From Labedella phragmitis (GTDB lineage: Bacteria > Actinomycetota > Actinomycetes > Actinomycetales > Microbacteriaceae): a DNA stretch of 64,000 nt. A program made the translations under genes and the position numbers. The notes below the pieces were generated by a model, which searched no databases, was not told where the DNA came from, and worked only from the letters and a program-made list of their open reading frames with translations. Numbering within the stretch: position 1 is the stretch's first letter; each line of letters begins with the position of its first letter. The stretch is from NCBI RefSeq assembly GCF_004078635.1, contig NZ_RZNB01000008.1, positions 42,112 through 106,111 on the forward strand, in the 5' to 3' direction. Positions 47,154-55,284 of this stretch are shown here, in pieces.

Positions 47154-48043
47154 CCGCTTCGCTCCAGACCGTCAACATGCCGGGCGTCCGTCCCCGTGGC
47201 GGGGGGCATGATCGCGCGCCCGTGCGCCGCGGGTTGGGCCGCCCGCTCGGATACGTCGCAGCGGTCATCGTGATCATCGCGATGCTCGCTCCCGTCGCGT
47301 TCATCATCATCGGCGGCTTCCGCACGAACTCCGAGATCACGACGGACCCCTCTGGCTGGCCGTCGGTGTGGAACATCGGGAACTACCTCGACGTCCTCAC
47401 CGGGGGGATCTTCTGGCAGGAGGTGCTCAACTCCGTCATCGCGGGTGCCGCTACCACCGCCGGAGTCGTCGTCCTCGGACTCATGGCGAGCTACGTGCTC
47501 GCGCGCTACCGGTTCAGGGGACGGGGAGCGCTGTACGCGATCTTCGCCGCGGGCCTCATGTTTCCCATGACCGTGGCCATCACGCCGCTCTACATCCTCG
47601 TGAAGAACCTGGGACTCATGAACTCGCTCGGCGGGGTCATCCTGCCGCAGATCGCCTTCGCCCTGCCGACCACGATCATCATCCTCGTGCCGTTCCTGCG
47701 TGCGATCCCGGACGAGATCCAGGAGGCCGCGTTCATCGACGGCTGCAGTCGGCTCGGCTTCTTCTGGCGCATGGTCGTGCCGCTCGCGATGCCGGGCGTC
47801 ATCACGGTGGGCATCCTCGCGTTCATCGCGAGCTGGAACAGCTACCTCCTCCCACTCTTCATCCTCAACAACGAGGCGACGTTCACCCTGCCGCTCGGCG
47901 TGCAGGCGTTCTCGTCGCAGTACTCCGTCGACACGGCGAAGGTGCTCGCCTTCACTTCGTTGTCGATGATCCCGGCGCTGTTGTTCTTCGCCTTCTTCGA
48001 ACGCCGCATCGTCGGCGGACTCACCGGGGCGGTCAAGGGATGA
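47150..48043 (+). CDS. Carbohydrate ABC transporter permease (MalG/CebG type)
   Basis: A 297-residue CUT1 permease with six helices, the first at about residues 35-55 (YVAAVIVIIAMLAPVAFIII). Family motifs: NSVIAGAATTAGVVVLGLMA, SYVLARYRFRGRGALYAIFA and the EAA loop EIQEAAFIDGCSRLGFFWRM. It ends with the usual GLTGAVKG. Overlaps both neighbours by ATGA. No ATPase gene follows, so the importer probably shares an MsiK-type ATPase. Confidence 0.93.
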   Translation: MTASLQTVNMPGVRPRGGGHDRAPVRRGLGRPLGYVAAVIVIIAMLAPVAFIIIGGFRTNSEITTDPSGWPSVWNIGNYLDVLTGGIFWQEVLNSVIAGAATTAGVVVLGLMASYVLARYRFRGRGALYAIFAAGLMFPMTVAITPLYILVKNLGLMNSLGGVILPQIAFALPTTIIILVPFLRAIPDEIQEAAFIDGCSRLGFFWRMVVPLAMPGVITVGILAFIASWNSYLLPLFILNNEATFTLPLGVQAFSSQYSVDTAKVLAFTSLSMIPALLFFAFFERRIVGGLTGAVKG

Positions 48044-50466
48044 CCGTCGAAAGGACCCTCTCCGTGCACGACTCATCGACCGCTCCGTCGAGCGATCCCG
48101 CGACGGCCGCTGCCGCGCCCCACCTGACCGACGAGGGGGACGCGCTCGTGTCGGCGCGCGTTCACGAACTCCTCGAGAGCATGACGCTCGAGGAGAAGAT
48201 CGCGCAGCTCGTGGGCTTCTGGGTCGACCAGGGCGACGAGGTCGTCGCACCCCTCGCGGGGGAGATGGCGACGAGCACACGCTACGACGAGTTCACCCGT
48301 CACGGTCTCGGTCAGCTCACGCGCGTGTACGGCACACGCCCCGTCGATCCCGCCGAGCGCGCCGAGTGGTTGTGGCGCGAGCAGCGCCGGCTCGTGACGG
48401 AGACCCGCCTCGGCATCCCCGCACTCGTGCACGAGGAGTGCCTCACGGGACTCGCGGCCTGGCAAGCGGCCACCTTCCCGACTCCGCTCGCGTGGGGCGC
48501 GTCGTTCGACCCCGAGCTCGTCGAGGAGATGTCGCGACTCATCGGCCGGTCCATGCGTGAGCTCGGCGTGCACCAGGGCCTCGCGCCCGTGCTCGACGTG
48601 ATCCGGGACCCGCGCTGGGGCCGCGTCGACGAGTGCATCGCCGAGGACCCCTACGTCGTCGGCACGATCGGCACCGCCTACGTCCGGGGCCTCCAGGCGG
48701 AAGGCGTGCATGCGACGCTCAAGCACTTCGTCGGGTACTCCGCGTCGCAATCGGGCCGGAATCACGCGCCCGTGCACGCGGGGCCTCGCGAGATCGCCGA
48801 CGTGCTGCTGCCGCCCTTCGAGATGGCGGTCTTCGACGGCGGCGTCCGTTCCGTCATGAACTCGTACGCGGAGATCGACGGCGTCCCCGTCGGCGCCGAC
48901 CCGACGTACCTCACGGAGGTCCTGCGCGAGCGCTGGGGCTTCGACGGTGTCGTCGTGTCCGACTACTTCTCCGTCGCCTTCCTCCACCTCATGCACGCCG
49001 TCGCGGCGACGCCGGGGGAGGCCGCCGCCCTCGCGCTCGAGGCAGGCATCGACGTCGAGCTTCCCACGGGTGACGCGTACCTCGAACTCGCCGAGCTCGT
49101 ACGGGCCGGTGTCGTCGACGAGGCGCTCGTCGATCGCTCCGTTCTGCGTGTGCTCGACCAGAAGGAGGAGCTCGGTCTCCTCGACGAGACGTTCGACGAG
49201 GCTCCCACCGGCATCGATCTCGATTCGCCCGAGCACCGGGCCGTCGCGCTGCGGCTCGCCGAGGAGTCCGTCGTGCTGCTCGCGAACGATGGAGTGCTGC
49301 CTCTCGGCGGCACGGCTACGTCGGGGGCGGGGCCCGCCCGCGTGGCCGTGATCGGGCCAAACGCCGACTCGTCGGAAGCGCTCATGGGCTGCTACTCCTT
49401 CGTCAATCACGTCCTCGCCCACCATCCCGGCGTCGAGGCGGGGATCGAGCTTCCGACGGTGCTCGAATCGCTGCGCGACGAGCTCGACGGCTCTGTCGTC
49501 TCGCACGCCGTCGGCTGCGCCGTCGAGGGTGACGACCGTTCGGGCTTCGCTGAGGCGCAGGCCGTCGCACGCGACGCGGACGTCGCCGTCGTCGTCGTGG
49601 GCGACCGCGCGGGCCTCTTCGGTCGCGGCACCGTCGGGGAGGGCAACGACGTCGAGTCGCTCGAGCTCCCGGGCGTGCAGCGCGAACTCGTCGAGGCGGT
49701 CCAGTCGACGGGAACGCCCGTCGTCCTCGTCCTTCTCACGGGTCGGCCGTACGCGATCGGGTGGGCCCTCGACACGGCGGATGCTCCCGCCGCCGTCGTG
49801 CAGGCGTTCTTCCCGGGCGAGGAGGGCGGCCGCGCTCTGGCCGGCATCCTCTCGGGGCGCGTGCACCCGAGCGGGCGTCTGCCCGTGTCGCTGCCGCGCT
49901 CGGCCGGTGCCCAGCCGTTCTCGTACCTGCACCCGATCCTCGGCGGGTCATCCGAGATCACGAGCGCCGACACGACCCCCGTGCGTCCTTTCGGTTTCGG
50001 CCTCGGCTACACGCGCTTCGAGCGCAGCGAGCTCGCGGTCGACGGCGACGTCGTCGCCGGGGGCTCGTTCTCCGCGAGCGTGCGGGTACGCAACGCGGGC
50101 GACCACGCGGGAGTGGACGTCGTCCAGCTGTACGCACGCGACGTCTTCGCCTCCGTCACGCGGCCGGTCGCCCAGCTCGTCGGTTACGCGCGCGTCTCGC
50201 TCGAGGCCGGTGAGGAGGCCGTGGTGCGCTTCGACGTGCCGACGACCCGCTTCGCCTTCACCGGCCGGAGCGGCGCACGCATCGTCGAGCCGGGGTCCGT
50301 GGAGCTGTGGGTCGGCCCGTCGAGCGCCGACAAGGAGACCACGTCCTCGGTCGAGATCACGGGCGGCGAGTACGCCGTCACGACGGCCGACCCCCGCCTC
50401 GTCGAGGTCGACATCAAGCGCGCATCCGAACCCGCCCGCAACGCGGAACCCGCCCGCACCTTCTAA
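48040..50466 (+). CDS. Beta-glucosidase-type glycosidase, GH3
   Basis: An 808-residue cytosolic GH3 enzyme with no signal peptide. The TIM-barrel domain has MTLEEKIAQLVGFWVDQ, APVLDVIRDPRWGRVDECIA, the KHFVGYSASQSGRNHAPV substrate loop and the nucleophile Asp in GVVVSDYFSVAFL (about residue 308). The alpha/beta sandwich has VAVIGPNADSSEALMGCYSF, and the C-terminal fibronectin-III-like domain begins near FGFGLGYTRFERSEL. Beta-glucosidase or beta-xylosidase activity is expected. ATG 48040 overlaps the permease stop; GTG 48064, 8 bases after AAAGGA, is a good alternative start. Confidence 0.93.
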   Translation: MTVERTLSVHDSSTAPSSDPATAAAAPHLTDEGDALVSARVHELLESMTLEEKIAQLVGFWVDQGDEVVAPLAGEMATSTRYDEFTRHGLGQLTRVYGTRPVDPAERAEWLWREQRRLVTETRLGIPALVHEECLTGLAAWQAATFPTPLAWGASFDPELVEEMSRLIGRSMRELGVHQGLAPVLDVIRDPRWGRVDECIAEDPYVVGTIGTAYVRGLQAEGVHATLKHFVGYSASQSGRNHAPVHAGPREIADVLLPPFEMAVFDGGVRSVMNSYAEIDGVPVGADPTYLTEVLRERWGFDGVVVSDYFSVAFLHLMHAVAATPGEAAALALEAGIDVELPTGDAYLELAELVRAGVVDEALVDRSVLRVLDQKEELGLLDETFDEAPTGIDLDSPEHRAVALRLAEESVVLLANDGVLPLGGTATSGAGPARVAVIGPNADSSEALMGCYSFVNHVLAHHPGVEAGIELPTVLESLRDELDGSVVSHAVGCAVEGDDRSGFAEAQAVARDADVAVVVVGDRAGLFGRGTVGEGNDVESLELPGVQRELVEAVQSTGTPVVLVLLTGRPYAIGWALDTADAPAAVVQAFFPGEEGGRALAGILSGRVHPSGRLPVSLPRSAGAQPFSYLHPILGGSSEITSADTTPVRPFGFGLGYTRFERSELAVDGDVVAGGSFSASVRVRNAGDHAGVDVVQLYARDVFASVTRPVAQLVGYARVSLEAGEEAVVRFDVPTTRFAFTGRSGARIVEPGSVELWVGPSSADKETTSSVEITGGEYAVTTADPRLVEVDIKRASEPARNAEPARTF

Positions 50467-50486
50467 CGAGAGTGCTACACCCGTCC

Positions 50487-50514
50487 GAGGGCGCCCGTTC
50501 TACCGGGCGCCCTC
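50487..50514. terminator. Hairpin between GH3 and DedA genes
   Basis: GAGGGCGCCCG (50487-50497) and CGGGCGCCCTC (50504-50514) form a perfect stem with a 6-base loop. It overlaps the 3' end of the convergent DedA gene and likely terminates the GH3 operon. Confidence 0.85.
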
Positions 50515-51231
50515 GGGACGCAACTGCAGCCCTCGGCCGTCGTGGTGCTCCTGTTCGTGGTGCTCCTGTTCGTGCTGCTCCTGTTCGAGCTTCTGCTCCT
50601 GCTCGTGCTCGAGCCGGCGATCGCGGGCGGAACGGCGACGCGTCGCGATCCGGTCGATGCCCCAGCCGACCGCGACCGCGATCGCGACGGCGAGCGCCGC
50701 GGAGAGGATCGGATTCGCCGGCAGCAGGACGCCTGCGAGTCCGGCGAGCGCGATCGTCCACGCCGTCCATGCGGCGGAGGCCAGCAGGCTGATGGGCAGA
50801 TAACGGGAGAGCGGCATCCGTCCCGCTCCCGCCGCCATGTTGACGAGGACGCGCACGACGGGAACGAAGCGGCCGGTCAAGAGCACGCTCACGGGCCGCG
50901 TCTCGAGTTGCGAATCCATGCCGTGGCGGATGCGCCGCACGGAGTCGCGCCGCATCCAGCGGAACGGTTCGCGACTGATCCGACGGCTGAACCGCCGCCC
51001 GATCCCGAACGCGATGAGGTCGCCCACCCATGCGGCGGCCCACGCCGTGAGGACGAGGAGCGGGAGCCACGGCGTCCCCGTCGACCAGGAGATCGCGGCG
51101 ACCGCCACCACGATCGTCTCGCCCGGCACCGGCGGGAAGAACCCGTCGAGAGCGCAGAAGAGGAAGACGAGCAGGAACACCCATGGCGAGGCGGCCGCGC
51201 CCGTGACGAGCTCGGTGAGGTACTCGAACAT
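50500..51231 (-). CDS. DedA family membrane protein with His/Gln/Glu-rich tail
   Basis: A 243-residue DedA/SNARE-associated protein, a family now linked to flipping of undecaprenyl phosphate or phospholipids. FLFCALDGFFPPVPGETIVV (about residues 22-41), WVGDLIAFGIGRRF and TGRFVPVVRVLVNMAAGAGR are the conserved amphipathic regions with key Glu, Asp and Arg. The last 30 residues (containing HEQEQKLEQEQHEQEHH) are an odd charged tail from a 15-bp tandem repeat. The start ATG 51231 overlaps the stop of the upstream gene (TGATG). Confidence 0.92.
   Translation of the reverse strand: MFEYLTELVTGAAASPWVFLLVFLFCALDGFFPPVPGETIVVAVAAISWSTGTPWLPLLVLTAWAAAWVGDLIAFGIGRRFSRRISREPFRWMRRDSVRRIRHGMDSQLETRPVSVLLTGRFVPVVRVLVNMAAGAGRMPLSRYLPISLLASAAWTAWTIALAGLAGVLLPANPILSAALAVAIAVAVGWGIDRIATRRRSARDRRLEHEQEQKLEQEQHEQEHHEQEHHDGRGLQLRPEGAR
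50542..50586. repeat. 15-bp tandem repeat in DedA tail
   Basis: GTGGTGCTCCTGTTC occurs at 50542-50556 and 50557-50571, and with one change at 50572-50586; weaker copies continue to about 50,620. It encodes the EQEHH-type residues of the DedA C-terminus. Confidence 0.85.
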
Positions 51232-51569
51232 CAGGCTGAGTGCGTCGAGCCGGTCGCGCCCGTCGGGTGGGTCCCGGTCGCGCGCACGACGATCGGTCCG
51301 GACCGGCGGCCGTGCCCCTGCCCGCGGACGACGCTTCTTGCGAGGGTGACGATGGCCCAGAGCGCCGTGAACACGGCACCGATGATGCCGAGCACCAGGA
51401 GGGCGACGAAGGCGACGACGGTGCCGATGAGCCCCGCGGCGCGCTGCCCGATCGTCACGCGTGGTATCGGCGGAGGTGTGTGCGCGCCTGCGGACGATTC
51501 GATGATGATGAGCTGAGGCGCCGAGTTCGACATGGGGTGGACGATCCTGGTCGGCAGGGTGGCGGTCAT
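51231..51569 (-). CDS. Small membrane protein, function unknown
   Basis: A 112-residue protein. A front part (PQLIIIESSAGAHTPPPIPR) is followed by one long hydrophobic stretch, about residues 46-75 (IGTVVAFVALLVLGIIGAVF and TALWAIVTLA), that could make one or two membrane spans, and a basic, Gly/Thr-rich tail. AGGAGCACGCC precedes ATG 51569. It is translated just before the DedA gene with a 1-base overlap and may be its partner; no family is recognised. Confidence 0.7.
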   Translation of the reverse strand: MTATLPTRIVHPMSNSAPQLIIIESSAGAHTPPPIPRVTIGQRAAGLIGTVVAFVALLVLGIIGAVFTALWAIVTLARSVVRGQGHGRRSGPIVVRATGTHPTGATGSTHSA

Positions 51570-51684
51570 GGCGTGCTCCTGATTCGGTCCGGTCGCCGAC
51601 TCCGCTGAGTGGCGATTCCTGAACGGTACGGAGCGTGCCCCACACGCCACATCACTCCACGGAGGTGTCCACCCCCTACCAGCG

Positions 51685-51702
51685 GGGTATCCCGTGATAC
51701 CC
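51685..51702. promoter_or_regulatory. Inverted repeat between divergent DedA genes
   Basis: GGGTATC-CCGT-GATACCC has perfect 7-base arms. It lies 116 bp upstream of the minus-strand gene and 85 bp upstream of the plus-strand DedA gene and could control both. Confidence 0.5.
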
Positions 51703-51786
51703 GGACGGACCTCCGGGCGACCGCGGACACCTCGCGTTCACCGGCATCGATCACCATGGGAGCGACCAGTACCGGAGGGAGCGCTC

Positions 51787-52449
51787 GTGCCCGACATGGT
51801 GGCCGCGCTGTCCGCCGCCGTCGAGGACGTCGTGATGGCGAGCGTCGGACTGCCGTACCTGCTCCTCATCGTCGCGGCACTGTGCCTGATCGATGCGGTC
51901 TTTCCCGTCGTGCCGAGCGAGTCGGTGCTGATCGCCGTCGCGACGGTCTCGGTGTCGGCGGTCTCCACTGGTGCGACGAGCTCAGCGTCGGCCGGGCCGC
52001 CGCTCTGGGCGCTCGTCCTGGTGGCGGCGCTCGCCGCCTGGGTCGGCGACCACCTCGTCTTCCATCTCGGGCGTCGTGTCGGACCCGAGCGGTGGCGGTG
52101 GATGCGCCGAGCACGCGTCGCACAGGGCATCGGGTGGGCACGCGCGGCGCTCGCGCGCCGCGGCGGACTCTACATCGTGACCGGCCGGTTCATCCCGGGC
52201 GGCCGGGTCCTCGTCAACTTCGTCGCGGGATCCACCCGGTATCCCCGCGGACGGTTCGCCATCACGGCGGGGCTCGCCGCGATCGTGTGGGCGTCCTACT
52301 CGGTCGGCATCGGCGTGTTCTTCGGGACGGTGTTCGACGGGCAACCGCTCCTCGCGATGCTCGTCGGCATCGTCGTCGCGTGTGTCGCGGGGCTTGTGCT
52401 CGACGCGCTTTTCGGGCGCGCTCGCCGTGGCGAGACCATCACGGACTAG
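51787..52449 (+). CDS. DedA family membrane protein
   Basis: A 220-residue DedA protein, paralogous to the one at 50,500. LIDAVFPVVPSESVLIAVAT, WVGDHLVFHLGRRVG and TGRFIPGGRVLVNFVAGSTR are the family regions with the conserved Glu, Asp and two Arg. Four to five helices. GTG 51787 is chosen because GGAGGGA lies 6 bases upstream; ATG 51796 has no site. It converges on the lysR gene with only 6 bp between their stops. Confidence 0.9.
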   Translation: MPDMVAALSAAVEDVVMASVGLPYLLLIVAALCLIDAVFPVVPSESVLIAVATVSVSAVSTGATSSASAGPPLWALVLVAALAAWVGDHLVFHLGRRVGPERWRWMRRARVAQGIGWARAALARRGGLYIVTGRFIPGGRVLVNFVAGSTRYPRGRFAITAGLAAIVWASYSVGIGVFFGTVFDGQPLLAMLVGIVVACVAGLVLDALFGRARRGETITD

Positions 52450-52455
52450 CGGGTC

Positions 52456-53394
52456 TCAGCCGTGTTTCGCCACGCGCATGGTCTCGCCCGCGCGATCGGC
52501 GAAGCTGCGGGCGGTTCGGGAGATCGTCGCCTGCATCACGTCGACCGCGCGAGTGGGGGCGACGTCCGACGGTCGGGCGAGGCTGATCGTGCGGGTGAGG
52601 CGCGGATCGGCGAGCCGCACGGAGCGGAGCCCCGGCCGGTCGATGAGCACCATCGCCGGAACGATCGCGACGCCGAGTCCCCGTTCGACGAACCGCAGCA
52701 CGGCGTCCATCTCCGCTCCCTCGAGAACGACGTCGGGACGCAGCCCGGCCGCCGCGAACGCCGCGTCGGTGGTGCCGCGGAGGTCGTACGACGAGCTGAA
52801 CACGATCTGCGGGAGAGCGGCGACAGCGGCGAGGTCGATCGCCAGGCCCACGGCGATCGGCGGGGCGGCCGCCGACGAGATCACGACGAGTTCCTCAACG
52901 AGCAGGGGAATGAGCGAGAACCGCTCGGCGGAGCGATCGTCGGACGTCGTCACGAGGGCGAGGTCGAGTTCGCCGCTCGCGAGTTCGTCGAGCAGCCGCC
53001 GCGATCCTCGTTCGGAGAGGGAGAGCTCGATAGCGGGGTGGTCGGCATGGAACGCGCTGAGCACCTCCGCGACGAGGCTGATGCAGAGCGTCGGCGTGGC
53101 CCCGAGGCGCACCCGGCCGCGCTCGAGACCGGCGAGTTCGGCGAGCTCACGACGGACCGAGTCCGCGTCCGCGAGCATGCGGCGGGCGAGCGGGAGCAGC
53201 GACTGCCCGGCGGCCGTGAGGCTGCTTCCGCCGCGGGCGCGGTGGAAGAGCTGTGAGCCGAGATCCTGTTCGAGGGCGGCGATCTGGCGGCTGAGGGACG
53301 GCTGCGCGAGGTGGAGCTCGTCGGCCGCCCGGGTGAAGTTGCCGAGACGCGCGACCGCGACGAAACCGTGGAGTTGCTCGAGGTTCACTCGCAT
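52456..53394 (-). CDS. LysR family transcriptional regulator
   Basis: A 312-residue regulator. The winged helix is residues 1-62 (LEQLHGFVAVARLGNFTRAA, LHLAQPSLSRQIAALEQDLG, RAGGSSLTAAG-like end), followed by a two-lobed effector domain (RVRLGATPTLCISLVAEVLS; LDLALVTTSDDRSAERFSLI). The start ATG 53394 has no obvious ribosome site. The 19-bp motif 28-46 bp upstream recurs before the FAD enzyme gene at 58,083, which makes that gene its probable target even though 4.6 kb of other genes lie between them. Confidence 0.93.
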   Translation of the reverse strand: MRVNLEQLHGFVAVARLGNFTRAADELHLAQPSLSRQIAALEQDLGSQLFHRARGGSSLTAAGQSLLPLARRMLADADSVRRELAELAGLERGRVRLGATPTLCISLVAEVLSAFHADHPAIELSLSERGSRRLLDELASGELDLALVTTSDDRSAERFSLIPLLVEELVVISSAAAPPIAVGLAIDLAAVAALPQIVFSSSYDLRGTTDAAFAAAGLRPDVVLEGAEMDAVLRFVERGLGVAIVPAMVLIDRPGLRSVRLADPRLTRTISLARPSDVAPTRAVDVMQATISRTARSFADRAGETMRVAKHG

Positions 53395-53421
53395 AGCGTA
53401 TTCGCATCGCAGCTGCCCTCG

Positions 53422-53440
53422 ATATGCAGTTGAGTAATCC
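53422..53440 (+). promoter_or_regulatory. LysR-site / direct repeat, left copy
   Basis: ATATGCAGTTGAGTAATCC lies 28-46 bp upstream of lysR. It matches ATATGCATTGGAGTAATCC at 58,040-58,058 in the same orientation at 17 of 19 positions. It may be a regulator site, a boundary repeat of the inserted block, or both. Confidence 0.75.
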
Positions 53441-53468
53441 CGCGGTACCTCGAGCGTTGAGGAATGAT

Positions 53469-53513
53469 CGCTTCCGACTCGTCCGCTTCCGACTCGTCCG
53501 CTTCCGACTCGTC
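53469..53513 (+). repeat. Three exact 15-bp tandem repeats
   Basis: CGCTTCCGACTCGTC occurs three times without change, 29 bp inside the left boundary motif. Confidence 0.92.
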
Positions 53514-53743
53514 CGAATCCCCGCGCCGTCCGCGTCAACACCCACCCCTCGTGCCGCCCGTGCCCCCGGGCGGATGACGGCTCGCAGGCGGGGTTCTTCA
53601 CCCCGCTCGTAGATCTTCTGGGCCGGGTCGGGGCACGATGGGTACAGGATGACGATGAGGGGGACGAGGATGAGCGTGCGTCCGACGCTGCGGGATTCGC
53701 CGGCCGAGCGGGTCGGCGACGTCCGCGTGGAACCGGTGCCGCT

Positions 53744-54442
53744 GTGAGCGCGCGTCCCGCTCCGGCGTACCCGGGCATGGTGTTCGGCTACCCCTGGATC
53801 GATCCGCGGATCACGGTCGTGCACCGCGAGGACGGACCGCGCGAGGTCGTCTACGGCAACGTGCACGTCCCGCGCCACGAACAGCGGGCGTGGGCTTTCG
53901 CGGCGGTGCGGCTCGACCGCATGATGCCGCACATCGTGCTCGAGAACCTCCGTGGCGGTGGGCTGATCGCCTGCAGCGTGGGTCTCCCCGACGGGAAGCG
54001 GCTGCGGCTCGAGGGAGATTTCGACCGGACGTTCGCCCTCCACGTCGCGGAGGGCTACGAGACGGACGCCCTGTATCTGTTCACGCCGGACGTGATGGAG
54101 CGCGTGCTCACCATCCCCGCGAAGCTGGACATGGATGTCGAGATCGTCGACGACTGGCTGCTGATCTATTCGCCGATCCCGATCGTCTCCCTCGAGGCGG
54201 CGGCGGGCGTCCCCGTCCGGGAGACGAGTGTCCTGCCGGCCCTGGAGGCACTCGTCGCCGGACTGACGCCGAAGATCGGCGGCTGGGGCCGTTGGAGTGA
54301 CCACCGCGAGCCGGATGCTGGCGCGGTCTCGCCAGCGGGCCGGCGCATGCCGCGGCCGCGGGGCCGGTTCGACTACGTCGTCCACGTGCTGTTCTGGGGC
54401 GGGCTCGCGGGCTTGTTCTGGCTGTGGTGGTCGCTGAACTGA
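53744..54442 (+). CDS. Tail-anchored protein of unknown function in immunity gene block
   Basis: A 232-residue protein. The body is alpha+beta (YPWIDPRITVVHREDGPREV, GLPDGKRLRLEGDFDRTFAL, HVAEGYETDALYLFTPDVME, DMDVEIVDDWLLIYSPI); the FALHVAEGYETDALYLFTPD part resembles hypothetical actinobacterial proteins near DUF3137. A single C-terminal helix (VVHVLFWGGLAGLFWLWW, about 212-229) anchors it in the membrane. GTG 53744 lacks a good site but overlaps the stop of a small upstream frame (GTGA). It is the first gene of the block between the two 19-bp repeats. Confidence 0.7.
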   Translation: MSARPAPAYPGMVFGYPWIDPRITVVHREDGPREVVYGNVHVPRHEQRAWAFAAVRLDRMMPHIVLENLRGGGLIACSVGLPDGKRLRLEGDFDRTFALHVAEGYETDALYLFTPDVMERVLTIPAKLDMDVEIVDDWLLIYSPIPIVSLEAAAGVPVRETSVLPALEALVAGLTPKIGGWGRWSDHREPDAGAVSPAGRRMPRPRGRFDYVVHVLFWGGLAGLFWLWWSLN

Positions 54443-54674
54443 CGATCCGGATGGGCAGCCCCCTCCGGTCGGGAGGACGAGGAGGCGGCCTACGCCAACG
54501 AGGTGCAGCACGCACGACGTCCCGTTCGGCAATGCCGCGGTGTTGCGCACCGACCTGGGTGACGCGGCGGCCGGGCTTTCCGCGGAGCTGCGTGGGTGGA
54601 TCCACTCCTCGGTCGAGATCCGGGTGGTCGATGTCCGGGTGGTCGATGTTCGCTCGTGGTGTCAGGATCGTTCT
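54443..54674. other. Intergenic stretch with possible gene remnant
   Basis: Coding-like sequence without a proper start (NAAVLRTDLGDAAAGLSAEL in the +54,540 frame) runs into two copies of GGTGGTCGATGTCCG and then the next gene. The part from about 54,615 resembles the region before the paralogue at 55,285 (GAGATCCG...TCGATGTCCG), so the duplication included upstream DNA. Confidence 0.4.
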
Positions 54675-55049
54675 ATGACGTTCGGGCCAGGCGGAGCGAC
54701 CATCGACCGGTTCATCGATTGGCTGGGCAGCAGATCCGACGAGCAACTGCAATCAGCTCTCCGGCTTCTTCCTCGCCCTCGCCCCGCCGACGTCAAGGCC
54801 GCGCAGCGGCAACTGCTGGTCGTCAGGACTTCGGCCGCCGCGAACCAGTCGCTCAACACGTCTCTGCGGGACATGTGGTCTCAGTCGGATGCCCGTGACG
54901 CGCTGGGTACCGACTTCATCGTGTTCGCCGACGTCGTCCAGCTCGCCGGGCGAGCGGTTCTCGTGCGTCACCGGCTCGAGCCGGCGACGTTCGATCTCAT
55001 CGTGCGGCCGTTCCGGGATGCCGGATTCGATTTCGACCAGGAGGCCTGA
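54675..55049 (+). CDS. Small helical protein of unknown family, copy 1
   Basis: A 124-residue protein, mostly helical by composition. It matches the protein at 55,285 along its whole length (for example TFGPGGATIDRFIDWLGSRS here, TFGARGAQIDRFVGWLGGLE there; shared NQSLN, LRD and the identical end PFRDAGFDFDQEA). I do not recognise the family. ATG 54675 has AGGA 8 bases upstream. In the second copy it is followed directly by a GAD-like/Tdi1 gene, so it could be a toxin part, an immunity partner or a chaperone. Here the following gene is destroyed. Confidence 0.7.
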   Translation: MTFGPGGATIDRFIDWLGSRSDEQLQSALRLLPRPRPADVKAAQRQLLVVRTSAAANQSLNTSLRDMWSQSDARDALGTDFIVFADVVQLAGRAVLVRHRLEPATFDLIVRPFRDAGFDFDQEA

Positions 55050-55098
55050 GCCGGTGGTGACTTTCGCGCGTTTCGAGCCGTCGGCTCCGATCTCCGAG
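55011..55098 (+). repeat. 88-bp near-identical repeat, copy 1
   Basis: From TTCCGGGATG to TCTCCGAG this stretch is identical at 86 of 88 positions to 55,627-55,714. It spans the end of the small helical gene and the start of the next gene. The surrounding copies are much less similar, so gene conversion or a recent exchange is likely. Confidence 0.92.
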
Positions 55099-55179
55099 CC
55101 GCAAGGTTCCGCGCGAGAGCCTCTACGTTCCGCCCAGCACCGGGTGGCGGGGTCGCGGTGTCCGCATGGTGCCCACTGA
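55054..55179 (+). pseudogene. Chimeric remnant of GAD-like and DUF2185-type genes
   Basis: The first 15 codons (VVTFARFEPSAPISE) equal the start of the GAD-like gene at 55,670. At 55,098 the sequence switches to a 46-bp piece that matches 57,503-57,549 inside the DUF2185-type gene (there coding REVPRDSLYVPPQHR) with two substitutions and one deleted base. The piece is out of frame with the front part. This is a clear deletion scar joining two immunity-type genes. Confidence 0.85.
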
Positions 55180-55284
55180 GCGCTCGCGGGCACGGCACCG
55201 TGATGACCGTCCCGGTGACGGCACCCCGACCGAGCGTGGAGATCCGCTTCATCGATGTCCGAATCTGATGCAAGGATCGAGACT

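Larger units (their letters stand above)
53395..53743. other. 349-bp gene-poor stretch after lysR start
   Basis: It holds the LysR-type motif (53,422-53,440), three 15-bp tandem repeats (53,469-53,513) and a tiny reading frame from ATG 53,670 (25 codons, purine-rich GAGGGGGACGAGG before it) whose stop overlaps the GTG start of the next gene. The tiny frame may be a leader peptide or a gene remnant. Confidence 0.5.

Noticed and set aside
53469..53513. 15-bp triple repeat as a CRISPR array or replication iterons
   Set aside because: No spacers, no replication gene, and only three copies next to a promoter.
53395..53743. Minus-strand peptide containing RTLILVPLIVILYPS as a membrane gene
   Set aside because: It is hydrophobic but has no start or ribosome site and its frame continues through the tandem repeats toward lysR; probably chance.
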